A DNA stretch of 64,000 nt, taken from Rhodococcus rhodnii. GTDB taxonomy: Bacteria > Actinomycetota > Actinomycetes > Mycobacteriales > Pseudonocardiaceae. The stretch is taken from the NCBI GenBank assembly GCA_000720375.1, contig JOAA01000023.1:1-64000 (forward strand), in the 5' to 3' direction. The notes below the pieces were generated by a model. That model was not told the origin of the DNA and made no database searches. It saw only the letters and a program-made list of their open reading frames with translations. Below are positions 1 to 7,355 of the stretch, piece after piece; position 1 is the stretch's first letter; the number at the start of each line of letters is the position of its first letter. The position numbers were made by a program, and so were the translations under genes.

Positions 1-131
1 AGGCGTCCGCAGCGGTCCGGTCCGTCGAGGTCAGAATGCTGGCCGGGATGACCGAGACCGAGCAGTCAGACGCGTTCCGGATCCTGCAGAGCATGATCCG
101 TTCCCTGCGCGATGGCAACGACGGCGCGTAG
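1..131 (+). CDS. C-terminal end of a probable MarR-family regulator (5' end outside window)
   Basis: The reading frame open from base 3 to the TAG at 129-131 encodes 42 residues ending in DGNDGA. The stretch MLAGMTETEQSDAFRILQSM looks like the last helix pair of MarR-type winged-helix regulators, where a 'LTAEE..' turn is followed by a long helix ending in basic residues. No DNA-binding part is visible, so the family assignment rests on this tail only. A spacer of about 220 bp with no convincing gene separates it from the next gene on the same strand. Confidence 0.5.
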   Translation, partial: ASAAVRSVEVRMLAGMTETEQSDAFRILQSMIRSLRDGNDGA

Positions 132-353
132 CGCGTCCTGATGACCGGTTTGGTTCACCTCAACGGCTGAGGCAGACCGCAACCGAGCAGCATTCTTCGC
201 AAATACGCGGAACAACGAACCGAAAACGTCGAATACTTCGCACAAATAAAGCCGTTCCGGTGGAACTTTATCCACGTTGACACCCGCACATCGAACTGTG
301 AGCCTGGACGAGGTATCACCTTTTTCACAGGCGAACGAGGGGCGGGGCTCGAC

Positions 354-1064
354 GTGTTCAGAATAATCATGATCGTGGTGAGCCTTGCCCTGTTGTCATT
401 CGTCGTCCCGGCCGACGACTCGTCCACCAGCACGAGCACCGCGGAGCCGGGTCCCGCCGCCGAACCTGTGGATCTCCTGCGCAAATGCCCCACGCTCAAG
501 CGTGGCCAGCGGGACCCGATCAACGGCGACAAATGTGTGCGCGAACTACAGAAAAAGTTACAGATCCTCGGCTACGACCAGGATCTGACCGGCATATTCG
601 CCGATCGAACCGAAGCGAACGTGAAAGCCTTCCAGCTAAGCCGGAGCATAGCTCCACCAGTGGGCATCTTCGGTCCCAAGACGCGCGACGCATTACTGGG
701 CCCGCCACACCAGCCGGACATTCCGGAGCCCACTTTCTCAACCGACGCTTGCACGAGTACGCAGTGCTCGATTTACCTGAGCCGTACCACCACGCGCAAA
801 TACGCTGGCTTGATCGCCGAGCGCCCGCTGGCGGCCACCGCGGTGTCCACCGCGGTCATCCGTACCGCGTGCGCGCAGCTGAAACTCCTCTTCATCGCCG
901 TCGTGTGCCAGGTCTTCGGCGACCACTACGCCGCACGCATCAAGACTGCGCTGACCAAAGCGTTCCAGCAGAACGCGTGCCTGCGCGTCACCTTGACCCG
1001 CCCCGATGCCTCGCAGACGCCGCTGACCTTCACTCCGGACAAGTCCAGCCGCTGCCAGACGTGA
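354..1064 (+). CDS. Secreted peptidoglycan-binding-domain protein
   Basis: The product has 236 aa with a GTG start preceded by a weak GAGGGG purine stretch. A hydrophobic N-terminus (residues 2-20, ending near VVPADD) looks like a Sec signal peptide, followed by a Ser/Thr/Pro-rich linker. Residues about 45-115 match a PG_binding_1 fold: the pattern CVRELQKKLQILGY, then GIFADRTEANVKAFQ and VGIFGPKTRDALL is typical. The C-terminal half contains several cysteines (for example TDACTSTQC) and is not recognised; it may be a disulphide-stabilised wall-associated domain. The gene contains two rare TTA leucine codons (558-560 and 693-695), suggesting dependence on the bldA tRNA and late-growth expression. 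The 3' end nearly touches the convergent membrane-protein gene. Confidence 0.7.
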   Translation: MFRIIMIVVSLALLSFVVPADDSSTSTSTAEPGPAAEPVDLLRKCPTLKRGQRDPINGDKCVRELQKKLQILGYDQDLTGIFADRTEANVKAFQLSRSIAPPVGIFGPKTRDALLGPPHQPDIPEPTFSTDACTSTQCSIYLSRTTTRKYAGLIAERPLAATAVSTAVIRTACAQLKLLFIAVVCQVFGDHYAARIKTALTKAFQQNACLRVTLTRPDASQTPLTFTPDKSSRCQT

Positions 1065-1065
1065 C

Positions 1066-2169
1066 CTACGCGGAGTCGGTCGTCGCGACAGGCGCGGGTT
1101 CCTCCACCGGATCGCTGAGCTGCTCGCGCAGGTAGTTCCAGATCACGGCGATCATGGCGGCGATCGGCACGGCGACCAGGCTGCCGGTGATGCCGGCCAG
1201 GCTGCCGCCGAGCGTGACCGCCAGCAGCACCACGGCGGCGTGCAGGCCGAGGCTGCGGCTTTGCAGCATGGGCTGGAATATGTTTCCTTCCAGCTGCTGC
1301 ACCACCACGATGATGGCTAGCACGATCAACGCATCCGTCGGACCGTTGGACACCAACGCGATCAGCACCGCGACGAAACCCGCGAACAACGCACCGACGA
1401 TCGGCACGAAGGCCGCGACGAAAGTCAGCACTGCCAACGGAAGCACCAGAGGAACGCCCACGATCCACAGGCCAAGACCGATGAACACGGCGTCCAGCAG
1501 GCCGACGAAAGCCTGGGACCGTACGAACGAGGCGAGCGTCTCCCAGCAACGCGACGCCACGGTCGGGACGTCCGTGGCCAGGCGGCCCGGCAGCTGCCGG
1601 GTCAGCCACGGCAGGAACCGCGGGCCGTCCTTGAGGAAGAAGAACATCAGGAACAACGCGAGCACGGCCGTGATCACGCCGTTGGCCACCGCGCCGACCC
1701 CGGAGACCGTGGCCGAGAGAATGCTGCCGATGCTGCCTTGCACCCGGGCGACCGCGGAGTCCAGCGCCTGGCTGACTTGGTCGTCGCCGATGTTCAACGG
1801 CGGCCCGGACGCCCACTTGCGCAACTGCTCGATGCCGTCGATCACCCCGGCCGTCAGCTCGTCGGCCTGGGCCGCGACCGGCACGGCGATCAGCGCGATC
1901 GTGCCCAGCGAGCCCAATATGAACGTGAGGGTGACGGTCGACGCGGCCAGCGCGGGCGGCCATCCGCGCCGACGCAGGAACCGGGTCATCGGCCACGTGA
2001 GCGTGGCGAGCAGCAGTCCGATCACGATTGGCCAGATGACCGGCCACATCCAGCCGAGGACCCACAGCGCCGCCGCGGTCATCAGCAGGATCAGCAACAT
2101 GTCCAGGGAGATGCGCGCGGCCGAGCGCAGCGCAGTCCGGGTCTTCGTGGCGTTCAGCGTCACGCGCAT
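1066..2169 (-). CDS. AI-2E family (PerM/YdiK-type) membrane transporter
   Basis: This is a 367-aa polytopic membrane protein of the AI-2E transporter family (PF01594). Visible hallmarks are paired N-terminal helices (LLILLMTAAALWVLGWMWPV and IVIGLLLATLTWPM), a soluble middle region with amphipathic helices (about residues 115-165), and the C-terminal helix cluster containing VPIVGALFAG, the FIPI/PIVG-type loop typical of the family. Length is normal for the family (340-380 aa). Substrate is not predictable: members have been linked to autoinducer-2 export, Na+/H+ exchange or unknown solutes. The tail is Pro/Ala/Thr-rich and probably cytoplasmic. It is convergent with the peptidoglycan-binding gene and is probably monocistronic. 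Confidence 0.85.
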   Translation of the reverse strand: MRVTLNATKTRTALRSAARISLDMLLILLMTAAALWVLGWMWPVIWPIVIGLLLATLTWPMTRFLRRRGWPPALAASTVTLTFILGSLGTIALIAVPVAAQADELTAGVIDGIEQLRKWASGPPLNIGDDQVSQALDSAVARVQGSIGSILSATVSGVGAVANGVITAVLALFLMFFFLKDGPRFLPWLTRQLPGRLATDVPTVASRCWETLASFVRSQAFVGLLDAVFIGLGLWIVGVPLVLPLAVLTFVAAFVPIVGALFAGFVAVLIALVSNGPTDALIVLAIIVVVQQLEGNIFQPMLQSRSLGLHAAVVLLAVTLGGSLAGITGSLVAVPIAAMIAVIWNYLREQLSDPVEEPAPVATTDSA

Positions 2170-2303
2170 TCGGTCACTTTAGACATCCGGAGCACCATGA
2201 CGCCGCCATCCGAGTGATCAAGCCTTCATCTCCGGGTGATCGGAGACACCACGGCGGCGCAATGAATGCGTGCTAATTTCGGTGGCAGTCGTGGTTCCAC
2301 GGC

Positions 2304-2343
2304 CCGGACGAGCGCGTCGTACCCGGTAACGCAAAGACGGCGC
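2304..2343 (+). promoter_or_regulatory. Guanidine-III riboswitch aptamer (ykkC-III)
   Basis: The 40-nt stretch starts CCGGACGAG, continues through CGTACCCGG and ends AAGACGGCGC. This is the compact pseudoknot arrangement of guanidine-III riboswitches: CCGG pairs with CCGG, and CGTC/GCG segments pair with GACGGCGC. It lies 35 nt upstream of the start codon of a guanidinium exporter gene, the standard genetic context of this class. The aptamer is close to the ribosome-binding site (GGAGG at 2369-2373), so translational control is likely, although this was not folded computationally. The match to the known aptamer was made by eye from memory of the family, without a covariance model search. Confidence 0.9.
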
Positions 2344-2378
2344 AGTGATGTTGTCGTTGCATTGCTGCGGAGGTCGTC

Positions 2379-2693
2379 ATGGCGTGGATCGCCCTTGTGG
2401 TGTCCGGATTGTTCGAGACGGTGTGGGCCGCTGCCCTCAGCGCGTCACGCGGGTTGTCAAAACCGTTGCCGAGCATCGTCTTCGTCGTCGCTCTGGTGAT
2501 CAGCATGGCTGGCCTGGGTTACGCACTGCGCACCGTTCCTGTCGGCACGGGGTATGCCGTGTGGGTCGGTATCGGCGCCATCGGCGCCGCCGCGTACGGC
2601 ATGGCGGCGATGGGTGATCCCGTTTCGGTCGGCCGGATCACGTGTCTTGTGCTTATCGTCGCGGGTGTCGCCGGACTCAAGGTCCTGCACTGA
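2379..2693 (+). CDS. gdx: Guanidinium exporter of the SMR family (Gdx/SugE)
   Basis: This 104-aa four-helix small multidrug resistance protein is of the Gdx (formerly SugE) subtype, which exports guanidinium in exchange for protons. The essential glutamate is present (E13 in GLFETVWA), with the Gdx-type segments VPVGTGYAVWVGIGAIGA and the terminal LIVAGVAGLKVLH. Length matches the family (about 105 aa). The start is fixed by GGAGG six bases upstream of ATG. A guanidine-III aptamer lies directly upstream, so expression should rise with intracellular guanidinium. It appears as a single gene, consistent with the homodimeric Gdx subtype rather than a paired SMR. Confidence 0.95.
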   Translation: MAWIALVVSGLFETVWAAALSASRGLSKPLPSIVFVVALVISMAGLGYALRTVPVGTGYAVWVGIGAIGAAAYGMAAMGDPVSVGRITCLVLIVAGVAGLKVLH

Positions 2694-2719
2694 CCGCCCG
2701 GCCCGCGTACGTTGTAGAC

Positions 2720-3547
2720 ATGGCAGAACGGCGTGGCCGCAAGGCGAGGACGGGTGTGGTTTCCCGCGTGGAGCAGCTCACACCACACATGGTGCGAGTG
2801 GTTTTGAGCGGTGGCGACCTGGCTGAGCTGAGTGTCGGCGAGTACACCGACCACTACATCAAGATCCTTTTCGCGCCGCCGGGGGTGACCTATCCGGAGC
2901 CCTTCGACGTCGGTGCCATCCGGGAAACCATGCCGGCCGAGGCGTGGCCGGTCATCCGCACGTACACGATCCGCCGCTGGGTGCCCGAAATCCCGGAGAT
3001 GTGGGTGGACTTCGTGGTGCACGGCGACGCCGGTGTGGCAGGTCCGTGGGCGGTGCGTGCCAAGCCCGGCGACCTCGTCCGGTTCATGGGCCCCGGCGGC
3101 GGTTACGCACCGGACGCCCAGTCGGACTGGCACCTTCTCGCCGGTGACGAGAGCGCGCTGCCCGCGATCGCGGCGGCGTTGGAAGCCATGCCGGCCGGTG
3201 CGCGGGTGAAGGCGTTCATCGAAGTCCCCGACGCCGACGAGGTGCAGAAGCTGGAGACAGCCAGCGACGCGGACGTCAAGTGGCTGTACCGCGACGACCA
3301 GCCCATCGGCCGGCAGCTGGTGTCCGCGGTGCGGGAGCTGGACTTCCCGTCCGGCCAGGTGCAGGCGTTCGTGCACGGTGAGGCGAACTTCGTCAAGGAG
3401 CTCCGCCGCTACCTGCGCGTGGAGCGTGAAATCCCGATGTCCCAGCTGTCGATTTCGGGCTACTGGCGACAGGGCATGAACGAGGACGGCTGGCAGTCCA
3501 GCAAACGCGAGTGGAACCAGCAGGTCGAAGCGGAGCAGGGCGCCTGA
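2720..3547 (+). CDS. Siderophore-interacting protein (FAD-binding ferric-siderophore reductase, SIP family)
   Basis: This 275-aa SIP-family flavoprotein is predicted to reduce ferric siderophores in the cytoplasm with NAD(P)H. The flavin-binding signature RTYTIRRW (R-x-Y-S/T-x-R) lies near residue 85, and the C-terminal NAD-binding SIP half contains FVHGEANFVKELRRYL and the closing SGYWRQGMNEDGW, characteristic of ViuB/YqjH-like proteins. I chose the ATG at 2720 because the family begins with a short basic stretch followed by V-x-x-V-x-x-L-x-P-H-M-x-R; the open frame extends 26 codons upstream with unlike composition. No clear ribosome-binding site precedes it, so it may be leaderless. It lies 26 nt after gdx, but a functional link is doubtful. 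No iron box is visible upstream. Confidence 0.9.
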   Translation: MAERRGRKARTGVVSRVEQLTPHMVRVVLSGGDLAELSVGEYTDHYIKILFAPPGVTYPEPFDVGAIRETMPAEAWPVIRTYTIRRWVPEIPEMWVDFVVHGDAGVAGPWAVRAKPGDLVRFMGPGGGYAPDAQSDWHLLAGDESALPAIAAALEAMPAGARVKAFIEVPDADEVQKLETASDADVKWLYRDDQPIGRQLVSAVRELDFPSGQVQAFVHGEANFVKELRRYLRVEREIPMSQLSISGYWRQGMNEDGWQSSKREWNQQVEAEQGA

Positions 3548-3639
3548 CCCAGCCCGGCCCGCGGGTCCTATCGTTTCGCCCAGAGGAACGGGAGCACTGG
3601 CGCTGCGCCGAACGTGACCTGGAGAAAGGGCAAACGACC

Positions 3640-4320
3640 ATGGACATCCTGCTCGTCGGCGGACTGTGGCTGGACGGAACCGCATGGGACGAAGTCGTCC
3701 CTGTCCTGGAAGAACTCGGCCACCGCCCGGTGGCGCTCACACTTCCAGGGCAGGGCGACGGATCCACCTCCGCCACCCTCGACGACCAGGTATCAGCGGT
3801 GCTCGCCGCGGTCGACGCATCGCCAGAAAAACCCATCGTCGTGGGACATTCCGCCGCCTGCACCCTGGCGTGGCTGGCTGCGGACGCACGGCCGGACAAG
3901 GTCGCCAAAGTGGTCATGATCGGCGGGTTCCCAGCCAGCGACGGAAAGCCGTACGCCGACTTCTTCGAGCCGACCGACGGTGTCATGCCGTTCCCCGGCT
4001 GGACCGCCTTCGAGGGACCGGACTCCGCCGACTTCGACGAGGAAGCCAAGCGCCGCTTCGCATCCGCAGCGATTCCGGTTCCCGAAGGCGTGACCAAAGG
4101 CGTGGTACGGCTGACGGACGAGCGGCGGTTCGACGTGCCGGTTGTGCTCATCTGCCCTGAATTCAGCCCGGCCGACGCTCAGCAGTGGATCAGCGCCGGG
4201 GAGATTCCCGAGCTCGCCAAGGCGAAGCACCTTGAGTTCGCCGACATCGACACGGGCCACTGGCCGATGATCACGCAGCCGCGCCTACTGGCCGAGCAGC
4301 TCCATCAGTCGGCGGCGTAA
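3640..4320 (+). CDS. Alpha/beta hydrolase
   Basis: This is a 226-aa single-domain alpha/beta hydrolase. It begins MDILLVGGLWLDGTAWDEVV; the nucleophile elbow is VVGHSAACTLAW (Ser in G-H-S-A-A, around residue 68) and the likely catalytic His is in DTGHWPM near the C-terminus. This resembles the small RsbQ/salicylate-esterase-like group, but no substrate can be named. The ATG at 3640 is supported by GGAGAAAGGG ten bases upstream and by the family N-terminus; an upstream in-frame extension is discounted. It stands alone between the SIP gene and the operator-controlled TIM-barrel gene. Confidence 0.85.
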   Translation: MDILLVGGLWLDGTAWDEVVPVLEELGHRPVALTLPGQGDGSTSATLDDQVSAVLAAVDASPEKPIVVGHSAACTLAWLAADARPDKVAKVVMIGGFPASDGKPYADFFEPTDGVMPFPGWTAFEGPDSADFDEEAKRRFASAAIPVPEGVTKGVVRLTDERRFDVPVVLICPEFSPADAQQWISAGEIPELAKAKHLEFADIDTGHWPMITQPRLLAEQLHQSAA

Positions 4321-4384
4321 CGCAGGAGCCGGAAAGTAACCGTGACGCCCTGGCGCGACCATCTCGACTCCCGCGACGCCAATC

Positions 4385-4429
4385 TTGCGTGCACGCAATC
4401 TTGCGTGCACGCAAGTTTCTGCCTAGTCT
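4385..4429 (+). promoter_or_regulatory. Tandem palindromic operator overlapping a leaderless promoter
   Basis: Two identical perfect 14-bp palindromes, TTGCGTGCACGCAA, lie at 4385-4398 and 4401-4414, separated by 2 bp. The second begins with a -35-like TTGCGT (4401-4406), followed after exactly 17 bp by a -10-like TAGTCT (4424-4429). The ATG of the next gene starts 7 nt after that hexamer, so transcription would start at or next to the start codon. A repressor dimer bound at either site would cover the -35 element. The arrangement is typical of TetR/MarR-type operators, but the regulator is unknown. Confidence 0.75.
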
Positions 4430-4435
4430 GGCCCT

Positions 4436-5458
4436 ATGCGAGCCAAAGGCATCACTTACGACACCGGATTCGTCCGCAACGACACGATCTCCCGTGAACG
4501 CTTCGACCTGGAGGTGGTCGAACGCGAGCTCCGCATCATCCGCGACGACCTGCACTGCAATGCCGTCCGCATCACCGGCGGCAACGCCGAACGGTTAAAC
4601 CAAGCCGCGACCATCGCCGCCGACCTCGGCCTGGAGATCTGGTTTTCGCCCTACCCCCTTGAACTGACCACCGACGAGATGCTGGCGCTGTTCGTCGACT
4701 GCGCCGAGCGCGCGGAACAGCTCCGGCAGGGTGGCGCGGAGGTCGTGTTCGTCGCGGGCGCGGAGCTAAGCCTGATGGCGAAAGGGTTCCTGCCCGGTGA
4801 CACCCAGGAAGACCGGCTCGAACTGCTGCTGTCCCAGCGAGATCGGCTGGCCGAGCGGGTCGGCGAGATCAGTGCGCGCGTCAACGACTTCTTCGAGAAG
4901 GCCGTACCACTTGTCCGCGAACGATTCGGCGGCAAGGTCACGTACGCCGCCATCCCGCTGGAGCGCGTCCACTGGGAACTCTTCGACATCGTGAGCGTGG
5001 ACCTCTACCGGTCGGCCGAGGTCGCGGACCAGTTCGCCGATGGCGTCCGAAACCTTGTCGCGCAAGGAAAGCCGGTCGCGATCACCGAGTTCGGCACAGC
5101 GGCCTATCGCGGAGCAGGCGATCTGGGTGCCCGCTTCATGGAGATCGTCGAGTACGACACCGGGGTGCCGACCCGACTGAACGGCGACTACGTCCGCGAT
5201 GAGGCCGGTCAAGCAACGTATATCCGTGAGCTGCTGGAGGTCTTCGACGAAGGCGGCATCGACAGCGCCTTCGTGTTCCTGTTCGCGCTCGACGGCTTCT
5301 TCCACCGCCCGCAGCCCCGGGAGGATCTCGACCTGGCCAGTCCCGCCATCGTCAAAGTCCTTGACGGCCAACACGGTACGACCTATCCCGACATGCAGTG
5401 GGAACCGAAGGCCGCGTTCACCGCCCTCGCCGAGTACTACAGGAACGCGGCTAAATAA
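4436..5458 (+). CDS. TIM-barrel glycoside-hydrolase-like protein of unknown function
   Basis: This 340-aa protein starts MRAKGITYDTGF and reads as a (beta/alpha)8 barrel: NAVRITGGNAER, then LEIWFSPYPLE, EVVFVAGAELSLM, DIVSVDLYRS, PVAITEFGTAAYRG and FVFLFALDGFFHR form the regularly spaced strand ends. Glutamates at strand ends (E in AGAEL and in ITEFG) sit where retaining glycosidases carry acid/base and nucleophile residues. Related proteins are often labelled abortive-infection or glycosyl-hydrolase-like in actinomycetes, but I know of no firm function. No signal peptide is seen, so it should act in the cytoplasm. One TTA codon occurs (4595-4597). Expression is probably repressor-controlled through the double palindrome, from a leaderless mRNA. 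Confidence 0.65.
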   Translation: MRAKGITYDTGFVRNDTISRERFDLEVVERELRIIRDDLHCNAVRITGGNAERLNQAATIAADLGLEIWFSPYPLELTTDEMLALFVDCAERAEQLRQGGAEVVFVAGAELSLMAKGFLPGDTQEDRLELLLSQRDRLAERVGEISARVNDFFEKAVPLVRERFGGKVTYAAIPLERVHWELFDIVSVDLYRSAEVADQFADGVRNLVAQGKPVAITEFGTAAYRGAGDLGARFMEIVEYDTGVPTRLNGDYVRDEAGQATYIRELLEVFDEGGIDSAFVFLFALDGFFHRPQPREDLDLASPAIVKVLDGQHGTTYPDMQWEPKAAFTALAEYYRNAAK

Positions 5459-5542
5459 GGTTGCTCTACGCGGCAGGTTGCGAGACCGTAGGCACATGAC
5501 GTTCTGACGGAAACACCCCGTTTCATCAAGCCGCAATGCCTT

Positions 5543-6688
5543 ATGAAGAGAGCGTCTTTGTCTACCAAGCAATCCACTGTCTCCGTGTTCGCCTCGCCCA
5601 CGAGTTGGATCGAGTCCGACGCTGTCGCGCAATGCCACCAGGTGGCAGCCCTCGACGGCATGCTGCACGTCGCCGCCATGCCGGATCTGCATCCTGGCAA
5701 AGGCGCCCCTATCGGCGCCGCGATGGCATCACACGTGCTGTACCCGTTCCTTGTAGGCTCCGATATCGGATGCGGTATCGCCGTTTTCCCCATCAAGCTC
5801 AAGCGGGCCGTGCCCGCACGGCTTGCCGGACGGTTCCCCGATCTCGACAACGCACCAGAGTCCGACGACCCGGCGTGGTCCGTTGTGGACAGCGACATCC
5901 CCGGCGGTCACGTCGAGGGTCTCGGAACGTTGGGCCGGGGCAACCACTTCGTCGAACTGGCCAGGATCGACACCGTGTTCGAGCCTGGCCACGCCGAGCG
6001 TCTCGGCCTCATCGAGGGCGACCTCGTCCTGATTGTCCACAGTGGATCTCGTGGGCTTGGCGAGCGGATCCTGCGGGCGCACACCGAGGTGCACGGCGCG
6101 GGTCCCGCCGCTGATCCCGGCACATACCTTGCGATGCATGACGATGCCGTGCGTTGGGGCTCGCTCAACCGGCGGCTGATGGCGGCTCGGGTCGCCCATG
6201 CCCTCGGAGCAGAACCCACCGAGCCGATCGTCGACGAGTGCCACAACCTGGTCGAGATCCGTGACGGGATTTACCTGCACCGCAAGGGAGTGGCGCCGGG
6301 TGACGGCCGCGACGTGCTGATCGCCGGTACCCGAGGCACCCATTCCTATCTTGTGGCCGCACACGCCGGACCGGATGCGAACTATTCGGTGGCGCACGGC
6401 GCGGGCCGCAAGATGTCGCGCGCCGACGCCCTGCGCCGTGGCAAGGTCAAGCACACGGTCGAGCAGTTGCGCAGCACATCCGTGGGATCGCTGGTGGTGT
6501 GCGGTGATCGTCAACTGCTCTTCGAAGAGGCGCCAACGGCTTACAAGCGCATCGAGCAAGTGATCGGCGACCTCGTCGACCACAACCTGGCCACGCCCGT
6601 GGCCACCACGCTGCCCTTGGTCACCTACAAGACACCCAACGTCGGTTACGCGGAGGCTAAGCGCGGACGGCGATCCCGTCGTACATGA
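5543..6688 (+). CDS. rtcB: RtcB-family RNA ligase, release-factor-H-coupled subtype
   Basis: This 381-aa protein belongs to the short RtcB branch (release factor H-coupled RtcB). RtcB joins RNA 2',3'-cyclic phosphate or 3'-phosphate ends to 5'-OH ends using GTP and Mn2+. Metal and active-site motifs are visible: MPDLHPGKGAPIG, GSDIGCGIAVFP (metal-binding Cys), LGRGNHFVEL (Asn/His), HSGSRGLGE, and AHGAGRKMSR, the segment carrying the guanylylated histidine. Length is well below the ~480 aa of canonical tRNA-splicing RtcB. Its usual partner, the prfH release factor, is not beside it. The last 32 bp overlap the convergent TetR gene. The exact start is uncertain; ATG at 5543 was chosen, with a TTG 15 nt further in as alternative. 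Confidence 0.88.
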   Translation: MKRASLSTKQSTVSVFASPTSWIESDAVAQCHQVAALDGMLHVAAMPDLHPGKGAPIGAAMASHVLYPFLVGSDIGCGIAVFPIKLKRAVPARLAGRFPDLDNAPESDDPAWSVVDSDIPGGHVEGLGTLGRGNHFVELARIDTVFEPGHAERLGLIEGDLVLIVHSGSRGLGERILRAHTEVHGAGPAADPGTYLAMHDDAVRWGSLNRRLMAARVAHALGAEPTEPIVDECHNLVEIRDGIYLHRKGVAPGDGRDVLIAGTRGTHSYLVAAHAGPDANYSVAHGAGRKMSRADALRRGKVKHTVEQLRSTSVGSLVVCGDRQLLFEEAPTAYKRIEQVIGDLVDHNLATPVATTLPLVTYKTPNVGYAEAKRGRRSRRT

Positions 6689-7292
6689 CGCGGCGGATCG
6701 CGCTGCTCATGCGGGCCTGGGCCTCAGGGCCCGGGTCTCGCAGCGAAGTCAGCACCGCGGCGATGATCATCCCGTTGATCGCCCGCGCGGTCGAGTCGAC
6801 GTCGAGGTCCGCGTGTAGATACCCGAGGTTGACGCCGTGGTGCAGGTATCCGGCGGTCAACTGGGCGGCGGTCTCGTAGAAGTCCAGGACGCGCTCGCGC
6901 ATTTCGGCGTCGATGCCCGCCGCCTCAAGCAGGAGGAACCGGGCGACGCGGGGGTCGCCGCCCAGGATCACGCTGAGCGCGTCACCGATCCGCGCACTCT
7001 GCACCCGGTATTCGGCCAGGCTGCTGACCGCCTCCGGAGCGTTCTCGGCGGCGAGCGCGGCGACCACCGTCTCGACGAGGTCGGTGATGACGTGGTCGAC
7101 GATGTCGCGCTTGTTCTGGAAGTACCGGTAGAAGGTGCCGTGGCCGATGCCCAGCCGCGTGGCGATGTCGGCGATGCCGGTGGCGTGGTAGCCGCGTTCG
7201 GCGAAGCAGTCGAACGCGGTCTCGATGATCTCGCGCCGCAGTTCCTGCTTCTTCCGTTCGGCCCGGCTGACCGGCGTCGTCTCCGTCGTCAT
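6657..7292 (-). CDS. TetR-family transcriptional regulator
   Basis: This is a 211-aa TetR repressor. The N-terminal HTH reads ETAFDCFAERGYHATGIADI followed by ATRLGIGHGTFYRYFQNKRDI, the canonical TetR helix-turn-helix. The C-terminal ligand/dimer domain (about residues 75-200) is divergent, so the effector cannot be named. The ATG at 7292 is preferred because it gives the standard short basic N-terminus (MTTETTPVSRAERKKQELRR); the longer open frame overlaps the neighbouring gene and is not credible. It is divergent from the patatin/SDR/BVMO operon, which it probably represses through repeats in the short shared promoter region. Its 3' end overlaps rtcB by 32 bp. Confidence 0.92.
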   Translation of the reverse strand: MTTETTPVSRAERKKQELRREIIETAFDCFAERGYHATGIADIATRLGIGHGTFYRYFQNKRDIVDHVITDLVETVVAALAAENAPEAVSSLAEYRVQSARIGDALSVILGGDPRVARFLLLEAAGIDAEMRERVLDFYETAAQLTAGYLHHGVNLGYLHADLDVDSTARAINGMIIAAVLTSLRDPGPEAQARMSSAIRRVMYDGIAVRA

Positions 7293-7320
7293 AGGCCCAG
7301 CATATTGCCGTCCGCTTGAG

Positions 7321-7355
7321 AATGACATATCGTTCCGTAATGACACACCGTTCCG
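7321..7355. repeat. Tandem 17-bp direct repeat in the TetR/patatin promoter region
   Basis: AATGACATATCGTTCCG (7321-7337) is followed after one base by AATGACACACCGTTCCG (7339-7355): 15 of 17 positions are identical, with an 18-bp period. The repeats lie between the TetR start (7292) and the first codons of the patatin gene, overlapping its possible ATG starts at 7322 and 7340. The position and spacing suit binding of two repressor dimers on successive helical turns, so this is a candidate operator for the divergent TetR protein. Confidence 0.6.

Noticed and set aside
926..2065. Second minus-strand frame of 379 codons over the AI-2E family gene
   Set aside because: Arg/Gly/Ala/His-rich shadow translation; the alternate frame gives a clean membrane protein family match.
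5459..5542. Possible tRNA-like folding in the gap before rtcB (GGTTGC...GCAGGTTGCGA)
   Set aside because: No cloverleaf with a proper anticodon arm or TTCGA-type T-loop could be built.
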